A stretch of 64,000 nt of DNA from Frigoribacterium sp. PhB116 (lineage in GTDB: Bacteria > Actinomycetota > Actinomycetes > Actinomycetales > Microbacteriaceae), in the NCBI RefSeq assembly GCF_004364285.1, contig NZ_SOBE01000001.1:558001-622000 (forward strand), read 5' to 3'. This document shows positions 8,100 through 15,912 of the stretch, in pieces. The position numbers were made by a program, and so were the translations under genes. The notes under the pieces were generated by a model, which made no database searches, was not told the DNA's origin, and saw nothing but the letters and a program-made list of their open reading frames with translations. The number at the start of each line of letters is the position of its first letter. Position 1 is the first letter of the stretch.

Positions 8100-8243
8100 A
8101 TGGCAGCTGACCTGGACCGGAGTCCCTGACAGCGGACACAACACTAGCGCATGTCGCGGCGGTCTCTGAACACGAGGTGACCGCCGGGCGCGTCGCGCGC
8201 CTCCTCGACGGTCGGGCCCGAGCGGCTCGACCGACCCGCCGGC

Positions 8244-9248
8244 TCAGTAGCCGACGACAGGGTCGACGACGCCGACGAAGTGCCCCTCGCCCGCCAGGGC
8301 CCTGACGTTGTGGCGGATGCGACCGGCGAGCAGCGGCGCGGTCATCTCCGGGGTGTCCGCCTGGTGCGGCGTGACGACGACCCGAGGGTCGCGCCAGAGC
8401 GGGTGGCCGTCCGGCAGCGGCTCCGGGTCGGTGACGTCCAGGCCGACGCCCCAGAGCCGGTCGGCGCGGACGGCGGCGACGAGGGCGTCGGTGTCGACGA
8501 GGCTCCCCCGGGCGACGTTGACGAACACGGCACGGGACGGGAGGAGGGCCAGCCGGCGAGCGTCGAAGAGCCGGGCCGTGCCCGGGGTCGCGGCTGCCGC
8601 CACCACGACGACGTCGGCGGTGGGCAGCACCTCGTCGAGCAGGTCGACCCCCACGGTCCGCGCGACGCCCTCGACCGGGTCCGCCGTGCGGCGCACGATC
8701 GTCACCCGCACCTCGAAGGGCGCCAGCAGGCGCACCAGCTCGCGCGCGATGCCCCCGGCACCGACGATCACGACGTGCCGGCCGTAGAGCGAGATGCCCC
8801 GCTGCTCGGTCTGCCACGTCGACGCCAGCACCCGCGAGGGCACGACGCGCAACAGCGACAGGAGCAGCACGAGCGCGTGCTCGGCGACCGGCTCGGCGTA
8901 GGCGCCCTTCGCGCTCGTCCAGAGCGGCAGCGCCCGGTCGCGATGTGCCTCGAGCACCCCGGAGAACGCGTCCACCCCGGCCCAGGGCAGCTGCACCCAC
9001 TCGATGCCCGGGTGCTCCGCGAGGGCAGCCTCGAGGCCGGCGACGTCGCGGTACGAGAGCCAGATGAGGCCACGGGTGTCCGGGCCGAGCGGGACGAGCT
9101 CACCGCCCGCCTCGTGCACGGCGTCCTCGAAGACCGCCGAGCCGCGCGGGCCGACGCTCACGGCGCCGGGACGAGGGCGGCGCTCCGGTGGCAGGTCGAC
9201 GGCCGCGGTGGCCGCTGCTCGGTGGCCGCGCGCGCCTCCCGCGGTCAC
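8244..9248 (-). CDS. D-isomer-specific 2-hydroxyacid dehydrogenase
   Basis: This 334-residue NAD(P)-dependent dehydrogenase reduces 2-keto acids or the reverse. The Rossmann glycine motif is VGAGGIARELV, slightly degenerate from GxGxxG. The catalytic set is visible: Arg in NVARGSLVD, Glu in DVTDPEPLPDGHPLW and His in VTPHQADT. GTG 9248 overlaps the upstream ATPase stop as GTGA, so translation is coupled to the transporter operon, of which this is the last gene. The first 30 residues are low-complexity; a later GTG (VSVGPRG) is an alternative start. Coupling to a peptide-type ABC importer suggests it acts on a product of the imported compound, but that is inference. Confidence 0.85.
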   Translation of the reverse strand: MTAGGARGHRAAATAAVDLPPERRPRPGAVSVGPRGSAVFEDAVHEAGGELVPLGPDTRGLIWLSYRDVAGLEAALAEHPGIEWVQLPWAGVDAFSGVLEAHRDRALPLWTSAKGAYAEPVAEHALVLLLSLLRVVPSRVLASTWQTEQRGISLYGRHVVIVGAGGIARELVRLLAPFEVRVTIVRRTADPVEGVARTVGVDLLDEVLPTADVVVVAAAATPGTARLFDARRLALLPSRAVFVNVARGSLVDTDALVAAVRADRLWGVGLDVTDPEPLPDGHPLWRDPRVVVTPHQADTPEMTAPLLAGRIRHNVRALAGEGHFVGVVDPVVGY

Positions 9249-10132
9249 GGTCGTCGCTCGTCGCGCCGTCGGTCGCCGCGCTCGCGTTCCTCGGGGCTGA
9301 TGACGTCGATCGGCGTCGTGGTCGACAGCACCTTGACGTAGGGGTCGACCCCGTCGCGGAGGACCGTGTCGATCTGACCGAGGCCGACGAGGCGGCCGCC
9401 GCGCATGACGGCGACGCGGTCGGTGATCGCCCGCGCCTCGGACACGCTCGACGTGACGACCATCGCCGAGAACTGGCGGTCGGCGTGCAGGTTCTTGATG
9501 ACGTCGAGCACGGCCTGCCGCACGAGCACGTCGACGCCCCGCGCTGGCTCGTCGGCCACGAGGAGGCGCGGCTCGAGCACCAGGGACCGCGCCAGGGCCA
9601 CGCGCTGCCGCTGACCCGAGCTGAGCTCCCAGGTCTGCTTGAGCATCGTCCCGAGCGGGAGGTGCACCGCGTCGACCAGCGCCGTCACGAGACGCCCCGC
9701 CTCGCGGCGGTCGAAGTGCCGGTCACGCAGGTAGATCGGCTCGGCGATGGCCTCGCCGACAGTCAGGTCGGGGCTGAGGGCCTCGCCGTCGTCCTGCGCG
9801 AGGTAGCCGACGACCGACGACAGCCGGCCGCGACGTCGAGCGCTCGCCCGGGTCAGCTCGAGGCCGAAGACGCTCGCCGCTCCCCCGCTGATCTGCGGAC
9901 GGCCCTCCGGCGGGCGGCCTTTGCCGACGAGGCCTGCGACGGCCAGCGCCAGGGTCGACTTGCCGGAGCCGCTCTCCCCCAGCACGGCGATGATCTCGCC
10001 GACCCGGATGTCGAGGGTGACCCCGTCGACCGCCCGCAGCGCTGGGTGGCCCGCACGCGCCGGGTAGGTCAGCGAGAGATCGTCCGTCGTGACGGGGCGG
10101 TCCAGGTCGAGTTCGGGGCTCACCCGCGTCAC
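9245..10132 (-). CDS. ABC transporter ATPase with degenerate catalytic motifs
   Basis: This 295-residue single nucleotide-binding domain resembles OppF/DppF. Walker A is intact (GESGSGKST, residues 52-60), as are the Q-loop (LAQDD) and the Walker B end (LLVADE, 190-195). Three other elements deviate. The signature is LSSGQ rather than LSGGQ, the D-loop is ARGVD rather than TSALD, and the H-loop histidine is replaced by Ser (VVTSSV, residue 228). GTG 10132 overlaps the stop of the two-domain ATPase as GTGA; GTG 10123 is an alternative start. The operon already encodes two complete ATPase domains, so this third one may be regulatory or form an asymmetric dimer. Confidence 0.85.
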   Translation of the reverse strand: MTRVSPELDLDRPVTTDDLSLTYPARAGHPALRAVDGVTLDIRVGEIIAVLGESGSGKSTLALAVAGLVGKGRPPEGRPQISGGAASVFGLELTRASARRRGRLSSVVGYLAQDDGEALSPDLTVGEAIAEPIYLRDRHFDRREAGRLVTALVDAVHLPLGTMLKQTWELSSGQRQRVALARSLVLEPRLLVADEPARGVDVLVRQAVLDVIKNLHADRQFSAMVVTSSVSEARAITDRVAVMRGGRLVGLGQIDTVLRDGVDPYVKVLSTTTPIDVISPEERERGDRRRDERRP

Positions 10133-11877
10133 GCTACCTCGCCCGACGCCGCGCGCGCGTCGAGCTCGGCGAGACGGCGACGACGCGCCGCCTGCTCGGC
10201 CGGGTCGGGCACCGGCAGGGAGGCGAGCAGCCGCTGGGTGTACGGGTGCTCCGGGGCGCCGAGCACCTGGTCGTTCGGCCCGCTCTCGACGAGGTCGCCG
10301 TGGTACAGGACGCCGATGCGGTCGGCGAGCATGTTCACGACCGCGAGGTCGTGGCTGATGAAGAGCGCCGCGAAGCCGAGGTCGGCCTGCAGCTCGCGGA
10401 AGAGCTCGAGCACGCGTGCCTGCACCGACACGTCGAGGGCGCTCGTGGGTTCGTCGGCGATGAGGAGGCTCGGCTCCAGGGCCAGCGACCGGGCGAGGCT
10501 GGCGCGCTGCCGCTGGCCGCCGCTGAGCTCGTGCGGGTAGCGGTCCCCGAACGCCTTGGGCAGCTGCACCGCCTCCATCAGCTCGTCGACGCGTGGGCGC
10601 GCGGCGCGCGCGTCGCCGGCGCGGCCGTGCACGATGAGGGGCTCGGCCACGCACTCGGCGATGGTCAGCAGCGGGTTGAAGCTCGACGCCGGGTCCTGGA
10701 AGACGAACCCGATGTCGGCCCGCAGCGGCTTGAAGTCGCGCTCGTGCACGCCGTTCATCTCGACGCCGAGCACCTCGAGGGAGCCGCCGGTCACCTTGGT
10801 CAGGCCGGCGATGGCACGGCCGATGGTGGTCTTGCCCGAGCCGCTCTCGCCGACGAGGCCGAGCACCTCGCCCTTCGCGATCGAGAAGTCGACGCCCTTG
10901 ACGGCCCGGAACCCGCCGCGGCCGAGGCGGCCCGGGTACTCGATCTCGAGGCCCGTGGCGCGCACGACGACGTCGCGGTCGGCCTCGCCGGCCTGCACCT
11001 GCGCGCCGCGCGGCTCGAGCACGGGGACGCTGCCGAGGAGGCGCTTCGTGTAGTCGTCCTGCGGCGACGCGAACAGCGCCTCCGAGGTCGCCTGCTCGAC
11101 GACCTCGCCCTGGTACATCACGGCCACCCGGTCGGCCAGGTCGGCCACCACGCCCATGTTGTGGGTGATCAGCACGATGGCGGTGCCGAACTCGTCGCGA
11201 CAGCGGCGCAGCAGGTCGAGGATCTCGGCCTGCACCGTCACGTCGAGCGCCGTGGTCGGCTCGTCGGCGACGATGACCGACGGGTTCAGCACGAGGGCCA
11301 TGGCGATGACCACGCGTTGCTTCTGGCCGCCCGAGAACTGGTGCGGGTAGTAGTCGACGCGGGTCTCGGGGTCGGGGATGCCCACCTTCCGCAGGATGTC
11401 GACGGCCCTCGCCCGCGCCTCCTTCCGGCCGACCTTGCCGTGGGCACGGATGCCCTCGGCGATCTGCCAGCCCACCGTGTAGACGGGGTTGAGGGCGGTC
11501 GACGGCTCCTGGAAGACCATCGCGACCTCGGTGCCGCGCATCTCGCGCACGGCGCCGCGGCCGATCTCGAGCACGTTCTTCCCCGAGAGCACGACGGCAC
11601 CGGACGCGACCGCCGTCTCGGGCAGGAGCCGCAGGATCGTCTTGGCCGTCACGGACTTGCCGCTGCCGGACTCGCCGACGATGGCGAGCACCTCGCCCGC
11701 GCGCACGTCGAGGGTGACGCCGCGGACCGCCGCGACGTCGCCGCCGTCGGTCGCGAACGTCACACGGAGGTCGGTGATGCCGACGGCCACGTCGCGCTCG
11801 TCGCGGGCGACGTCGTGGGCGGCGTAGCGGACGGGCTGGGCGGCCTGTGCGCCCTGGTCGAGCGGTCCGGTGGTCAT
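10129..11877 (-). CDS. Fused two-domain ABC ATPase of a dipeptide/oligopeptide transporter
   Basis: This 582-residue protein fuses DppD-like and DppF-like ATPases. Domain 1 has Walker A GESGSGKS (68-75), signature FSGGQKQR (181-188), Walker B VIVADEP and LITHN. Domain 2 has Walker A GESGSGKTT (343-351), signature LSGGQRQR and FISHD. Both domains are catalytically complete and carry the C-terminal HPYTQRLL / DDYTKRLL segments typical of the oligopeptide transporter ATPases. ATG 11877 overlaps the stop of the upstream permease as ATGA. It powers import through the two permeases encoded just upstream. Confidence 0.93.
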   Translation of the reverse strand: MTTGPLDQGAQAAQPVRYAAHDVARDERDVAVGITDLRVTFATDGGDVAAVRGVTLDVRAGEVLAIVGESGSGKSVTAKTILRLLPETAVASGAVVLSGKNVLEIGRGAVREMRGTEVAMVFQEPSTALNPVYTVGWQIAEGIRAHGKVGRKEARARAVDILRKVGIPDPETRVDYYPHQFSGGQKQRVVIAMALVLNPSVIVADEPTTALDVTVQAEILDLLRRCRDEFGTAIVLITHNMGVVADLADRVAVMYQGEVVEQATSEALFASPQDDYTKRLLGSVPVLEPRGAQVQAGEADRDVVVRATGLEIEYPGRLGRGGFRAVKGVDFSIAKGEVLGLVGESGSGKTTIGRAIAGLTKVTGGSLEVLGVEMNGVHERDFKPLRADIGFVFQDPASSFNPLLTIAECVAEPLIVHGRAGDARAARPRVDELMEAVQLPKAFGDRYPHELSGGQRQRASLARSLALEPSLLIADEPTSALDVSVQARVLELFRELQADLGFAALFISHDLAVVNMLADRIGVLYHGDLVESGPNDQVLGAPEHPYTQRLLASLPVPDPAEQAARRRRLAELDARAASGEVA

Positions 11878-12914
11878 GCTGTCGCCTCCTGCGGCTCGAC
11901 CGGCGCTGCGGCCGTCGTGGTCGTGGTGCTGCCGGCGCCGCTGCGCCCTGCCTTCTTGCCGCGACCGGCCCGACGACGCGTCCGGAGGCGCGGGTCGGCC
12001 AGGTCGTTCAGGCTCTCGCCCACGAGGGTGATGCCGAGCACCATCAGGACGATGGCCGCGCCGGGGAACACGCCCGTCCACCAGATGCCGCTCGCCGTGT
12101 CGCTGAGCGCGCGGTTCAGGTCGTAGCCCCACTCGGCGGCCGACGTCGGGCCGATGCCGAAGCCCAGGAAGCCGAGCGCGGCCAGGGTGAGGATCGCCTC
12201 CGACGCGTTCAGCGTGAGGATGAGCGGCAGGCTGCGGGTCGCGTTGCGGAGCACGTGCTTGAACATGATGCGCGGCGTGCTGCTGCCGACGACCTTGGCG
12301 GACTCGACGAAGGCCTCGGACTTGAGCCGGACGGCCTCGGCGCGGACGACGCGGAAGTACTGGGGCACGAACACGACGGTGATCGAGATGCCCGCCGAGA
12401 GGATGCCGCCCCAGAGGCTCGACTGGCCGCCGCTGATGACGATCGAGACGACGATCGCGAGCAGCAGCGACGGGAACGCGTAGACGGCGTCGGCCACGAC
12501 GACGAGGACGCGGTCGACCCAGCCGCCGAGGTAGCCGGAAACGAGGCCGAGGACGACGCCGAGGACGATCGAGAGCACGACCGCGACGACGACGACGGAG
12601 ATCGCGGTCCGGGTGCCCCAGACCACGCGGCTGAAGACGTCGTACCCGCCGACCGTGGTGCCCCAGAGATGCTGGGCCGAGGGCGCGGCCTGACGGGCGA
12701 ACGTGCCCGCGTCGTCGCTGAGCTGGCCGTAGCCGTAGGGCGCGATGAGCGGGGCGAAGACGGCGAGCACGATGAACGCGACGCAGATGACGATCCCGGC
12801 GACGAGCATGCCGCGCTGCAGGCCGACCGAGCGGCGCACGTGGGCGACGATCGGGAGGCGCTTCCAGAGGGGCTCGTGCCGGTCGGACAGGACGCCGGAG
12901 GTGGTGGACGACAC
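11874..12914 (-). CDS. ABC transporter permease, DppC type
   Basis: This 346-residue inner-membrane permease has a first helix at about residues 37-58 (GMLVAGIVICVAFIVLAVFA) and a periplasmic loop. Five further helices carry the BPD_transp_1 domain, including the EAA-type loop ESAKVVGSSTPRIMFKHVLRN that contacts the ATPase. The last 40 residues are Arg/Thr/Ala-rich. GTG 12914 follows the stop of the DppB-like gene by two bases, and its own stop overlaps the ATPase start. It forms a heterodimeric channel with the neighbouring permease. Confidence 0.92.
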   Translation of the reverse strand: MSSTTSGVLSDRHEPLWKRLPIVAHVRRSVGLQRGMLVAGIVICVAFIVLAVFAPLIAPYGYGQLSDDAGTFARQAAPSAQHLWGTTVGGYDVFSRVVWGTRTAISVVVVAVVLSIVLGVVLGLVSGYLGGWVDRVLVVVADAVYAFPSLLLAIVVSIVISGGQSSLWGGILSAGISITVVFVPQYFRVVRAEAVRLKSEAFVESAKVVGSSTPRIMFKHVLRNATRSLPLILTLNASEAILTLAALGFLGFGIGPTSAAEWGYDLNRALSDTASGIWWTGVFPGAAIVLMVLGITLVGESLNDLADPRLRTRRRAGRGKKAGRSGAGSTTTTTAAAPVEPQEATA

Positions 12915-12916
12915 GG

Positions 12917-14020
12917 TCAGTACCTCACTCTCGGGTCGATGAGGGCCGCGATGACGTCGACCAGGAAGTTCGTGACGGCGACGATGACGGCGAGCACGGC
13001 GACGATGCCCTGCACGGCGACGAAGTCTCGCGCCGAGAGGTACTGCTGCAGCTGGAAGCCGAGGCCGCGCCAGCCGAAGGTCGTCTCGGTGAGCACCGAG
13101 CCGCCGAGCAGCATCGCGATCTGCAGGCCCATCACCGTGATGATGGGGATGAGCGCCGGCTTGAGCGCGTGCTTCCGCACGAGACGCAGCTCGGAGACGC
13201 CACGCGAGCGCGCGGCGTCCACGTACTCGGAGCCGAGCGTGCCGATGACGTTCGTCCGCACCAGGCGGAGGAAGATGCCCGCCGTGAGCAGGCCCAGCGT
13301 GAGGGCGGGCAGCACCGCGTGGCTGAGGACGTTCAGCGTGATGGTCGAGTTGCCGAGCCGCAGCGCGTCGAGGATGTAGATGCCGGTCGGGTTCTCGATC
13401 CGACCGAGCGCGATCGCGATCCGGGTGTCGGCGCGCCCGCTCAGCGGGAGCCAGCCGAGCCAGACCGAGAAGGTGAGCTTGAGCAGCAGGCCCGCGAAGA
13501 AGACGGGCGTGGCGTAGGCGAAGATCGCGAGGATGCGCAGCACGGCGTCGGGCCAGCGGTCGCGGAGGTAGGCCGCGAGCATGCCGAGCGGGATGCCGAT
13601 CACGAGCGCGACGATGAGCGCGTAGATCACGAGCTCGAGGGTCGCGGCGCCGTACGTGACGATGATGTCGCTGATCTGGCGGTTGTCCGTGGCGGTCGTG
13701 CCGAAGTCGAGGCGCACGATCTGGCCGAGGTACTCGACGTACTGGACGATGATCGGCCGGTCGTAGCCGGCCGCGGCGAGCCGCTCGGCGAGCTGCGCCT
13801 CCGTCAAGCGGTCGCCTACCGAGGCGGTGATCGGGTTGCCGACCACGCGCATCAGGAAGAACACCAGCGTGACGAGGATGAAGACGGTGGGGATGATCAG
13901 GACGGCCCTGACCACCAGGTAGCGTCCGAGACCACCGCCTCCGCCGCCTGCACGGCGTCGTCGGGGGGCCGCGGGGGCGGGCCGCTCGGGGGCGATCTGG
14001 TCGCCGGTGAGCACTGTCAC
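12917..14020 (-). CDS. ABC transporter permease, DppB type
   Basis: This 367-residue permease has an unusual N terminus: about 33 residues of Pro/Arg/Gly (PRRRRAGGGGGGLGR) before the first helix VLIIPTVFILVTLVFFLMRV. The DppB signature GNPITASVGDRL follows, and the EAA loop DAARSRGVSELRLVRKHALK is near residue 275. I chose GTG 14020 because AGAGAGG lies nine bases upstream. The gene follows the binding-protein gene after a gap that holds a strong hairpin, consistent with a higher level of binding protein than of permease. Confidence 0.9.
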   Translation of the reverse strand: MTVLTGDQIAPERPAPAAPRRRRAGGGGGGLGRYLVVRAVLIIPTVFILVTLVFFLMRVVGNPITASVGDRLTEAQLAERLAAAGYDRPIIVQYVEYLGQIVRLDFGTTATDNRQISDIIVTYGAATLELVIYALIVALVIGIPLGMLAAYLRDRWPDAVLRILAIFAYATPVFFAGLLLKLTFSVWLGWLPLSGRADTRIAIALGRIENPTGIYILDALRLGNSTITLNVLSHAVLPALTLGLLTAGIFLRLVRTNVIGTLGSEYVDAARSRGVSELRLVRKHALKPALIPIITVMGLQIAMLLGGSVLTETTFGWRGLGFQLQQYLSARDFVAVQGIVAVLAVIVAVTNFLVDVIAALIDPRVRY

Positions 14021-14057
14021 GTCGATGTGCCTCTCTGGGTGGAACGGGGGCGGACGC

Positions 14058-14091
14058 GAGGGGTGCCCCGCCCGTGGGCGGAGCACCCCTC
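14058..14091 (-). terminator. Strong hairpin between binding-protein and permease genes
   Basis: A 15-bp stem (GAGGGGTGCYCCGCC type, with one G-U pair) and a four-base loop lie between the stop of the substrate-binding gene and the permease start. There is no T-tract. In ABC operons such intercistronic stems usually attenuate transcription or protect the 5' mRNA, raising binding-protein output. Confidence 0.75.
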
Positions 14092-14123
14092 GTCGTCGTG
14101 CCGTGTGGCGGTCGTCCTGCCGA

Positions 14124-15749
14124 CTAGCGGCTGAGCGCTCCGTAGCGGAACTTGAACGACGGGTCGAGCGTGTCGTCGACGCCCTGGACGTCGCTGGCCG
14201 AGACGACGACCTGCGTGCCCTGGAGGAGCGGCAGCGTCGGCAGGTCGGCCGCGACGGCGTCCTGGATGTCCCCGATGAGCGCGGTGCGGGCCGTCTCGTC
14301 CTCCTCGGCGATCTCCTGCGACAGGAGGGCCTGGACGGCCGCCGAGTCGTAGTGGTTGCCGACGAAGTTGTCCTTCACGAAGAACGGCGACAGGTAGTTG
14401 TCGGCGTCCGAGAAGTCGGGGAACCAGCCGAGCTGGTAGACGGGGTAGGCGTCCTGGCGGCGCTCGGTGGAGTAGGTGTCCCACAGTGTCGACTGCAGGT
14501 TCACCGTGAACAGGCCGGACGCCTCGAGCTGCGTCTTGATGAGGGCGTACTCCTCGTCGCTCGACGCGCCGTAGTGGTCGGGGCTGTACTGCAGGTCGAG
14601 CTGGACGGGCACGTCCACGCCGGCCGCCGACAGCGCCGCGGTCGCGGCGTCGGCGTCCGGGCCGCCCTGGCCGTCGCCGTAGAGCGACTCCAGCGGCTTG
14701 GTGGCGCCGGTCAGGCCGTCGGGCACGACCGAGTAGAGCGGCGTGTACGTGTCGTTGTAGACCTCCTTGGCGAGGGCCTCGCGGTCGACGACGCTCGCGA
14801 CGGCCTGACGCACGGCCAGGGACTTCGCCGCGTCGGCGTCGGGCTGGGTCGCGCCGTAGGGCATCGTGTCGAAGTTGAAGACCATGTAGCGGATCTCGCC
14901 GCCGGGGCCGTTGTGCACGGTCAGCGAGTCGTCCTTGGCCAGGTCGGCGAGGTCGGTCGGGCTCAGGCTGCGGTTCGCGACGTCGACGTCGCCCTCCTGC
15001 ACGGCGAGCTTGAGGTCGGTCTCCTCCGTGTAGTACGTGGCCGTGATCGAGTCCGTCTTCGCCGCGCCGAGCACGCCGTCGTAGGACTCGTTGGCCGCGT
15101 ACTGGATCGACTCGTTCTCGGAGTAGTCCGTGATCGTGTACTGGCCGGAGAAGGCGTTGCCCGAGACGATGTCGTCCGGCGTGGTCAGGCTGGTCGCCGA
15201 GAAGACGTCCTCGTCGACGACGGGCCCGGCGGGGCTCGAGAGGATCTGGGGCCAGGTCTGGTCGGCGCCCTTGAGCGTGAAGACCACGGTCTTGTCGTCG
15301 GGGGCCTCGGTGCTGGCGAGGTTGCCGAGCAGCGACGAAGGGCCGTTGTCGTCCGCGATGGCCAGCTGGCGGTCGAAGGTGAACTTCACGTCGCTCGAGG
15401 TCAGCGCGTTGCCGTTGGCGAACGTCAGGCCGTCCTTGAGGGTGACCGTGTAGGTGGTCGGGTCGGTGAACTCGGCCGACTCGGCGAGGTCGGGCTCGAC
15501 GTCCGGGCTGCCGTAGGGCGAGTTCATGAGGAACCCGAAGACCTGGTTCTGCACCGCGAACGAGCCGTTGTCGTACGACCCGGCCGGGTCGAGGGAGGTG
15601 ATGACGTCGGTGGTGCCGACGCTGATGCCGTTGAGCGCGTCGTCGGCCGCGTCGCCGCCGGACGCGCAGCCGGCCAGGACGAGAGCCGTGGCGGCTGCTC
15701 CTCCCATGACGGCGAGGACGCGGCGGTTGAGCCTGGAGTCGGATGTCAT
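14124..15749 (-). CDS. ABC transporter substrate-binding lipoprotein (SBP family 5)
   Basis: This 541-residue extracellular solute-binding protein is of the DppA/OppA type. The signal peptide has a basic N terminus (SRLNRR), a hydrophobic core and lipobox LAGC with Cys28 as the lipidated residue. The mature protein contains TYTVTLKDGLTFANGNALTSS, typical of family 5 (YTFKLRDGVKFHDGTPLTA in others). It captures the substrate, probably a peptide, and delivers it to the downstream permeases. ATG 15749 has an AGAGG ribosome binding site and a plausible promoter about 75 bases upstream. It is the first gene of the six-gene operon that ends at 8244. Confidence 0.93.
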   Translation of the reverse strand: MTSDSRLNRRVLAVMGGAAATALVLAGCASGGDAADDALNGISVGTTDVITSLDPAGSYDNGSFAVQNQVFGFLMNSPYGSPDVEPDLAESAEFTDPTTYTVTLKDGLTFANGNALTSSDVKFTFDRQLAIADDNGPSSLLGNLASTEAPDDKTVVFTLKGADQTWPQILSSPAGPVVDEDVFSATSLTTPDDIVSGNAFSGQYTITDYSENESIQYAANESYDGVLGAAKTDSITATYYTEETDLKLAVQEGDVDVANRSLSPTDLADLAKDDSLTVHNGPGGEIRYMVFNFDTMPYGATQPDADAAKSLAVRQAVASVVDREALAKEVYNDTYTPLYSVVPDGLTGATKPLESLYGDGQGGPDADAATAALSAAGVDVPVQLDLQYSPDHYGASSDEEYALIKTQLEASGLFTVNLQSTLWDTYSTERRQDAYPVYQLGWFPDFSDADNYLSPFFVKDNFVGNHYDSAAVQALLSQEIAEEDETARTALIGDIQDAVAADLPTLPLLQGTQVVVSASDVQGVDDTLDPSFKFRYGALSR

Positions 15750-15824
15750 TCCGGTTGCCTCTTTCTCTGTGTGCAGGGACCCCGAGGCCGCAGCTGTGGG
15801 TGCGACAGTGCACGGGGGGTAGCT

Positions 15825-15856
15825 ATTGGTAACACACAGTCAGCTCTCGGCTGCAA
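15825..15856 (-). promoter_or_regulatory. Candidate promoter of the peptide ABC operon
   Basis: On the minus strand TTGCAG (15856-15851) is followed after 18 bases by TTACCAAT (15832-15825), a reasonable -35/-10 pair for the housekeeping sigma factor. It lies about 75 bases before the ATG of the binding protein. This AT-richer patch stands out in the surrounding GC. Confidence 0.45.
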
Positions 15857-15874
15857 CCGGTAGGCGATCGTTTA

Positions 15875-15894
15875 CAAACTCGCAACGAAGTTTG
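15875..15894. promoter_or_regulatory. Inverted repeat CAAACT-N8-AGTTTG upstream of the ABC operon promoter
   Basis: Perfect six-base AT-rich arms lie 19 bases upstream of the candidate -35, between the operon start and the dnaG stop. It could be a regulator site or a weak dnaG 3' hairpin; it has no T-tract. Confidence 0.35.
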
Positions 15895-15912
15895 CCACGT
15901 GGTCCGGTCGCC

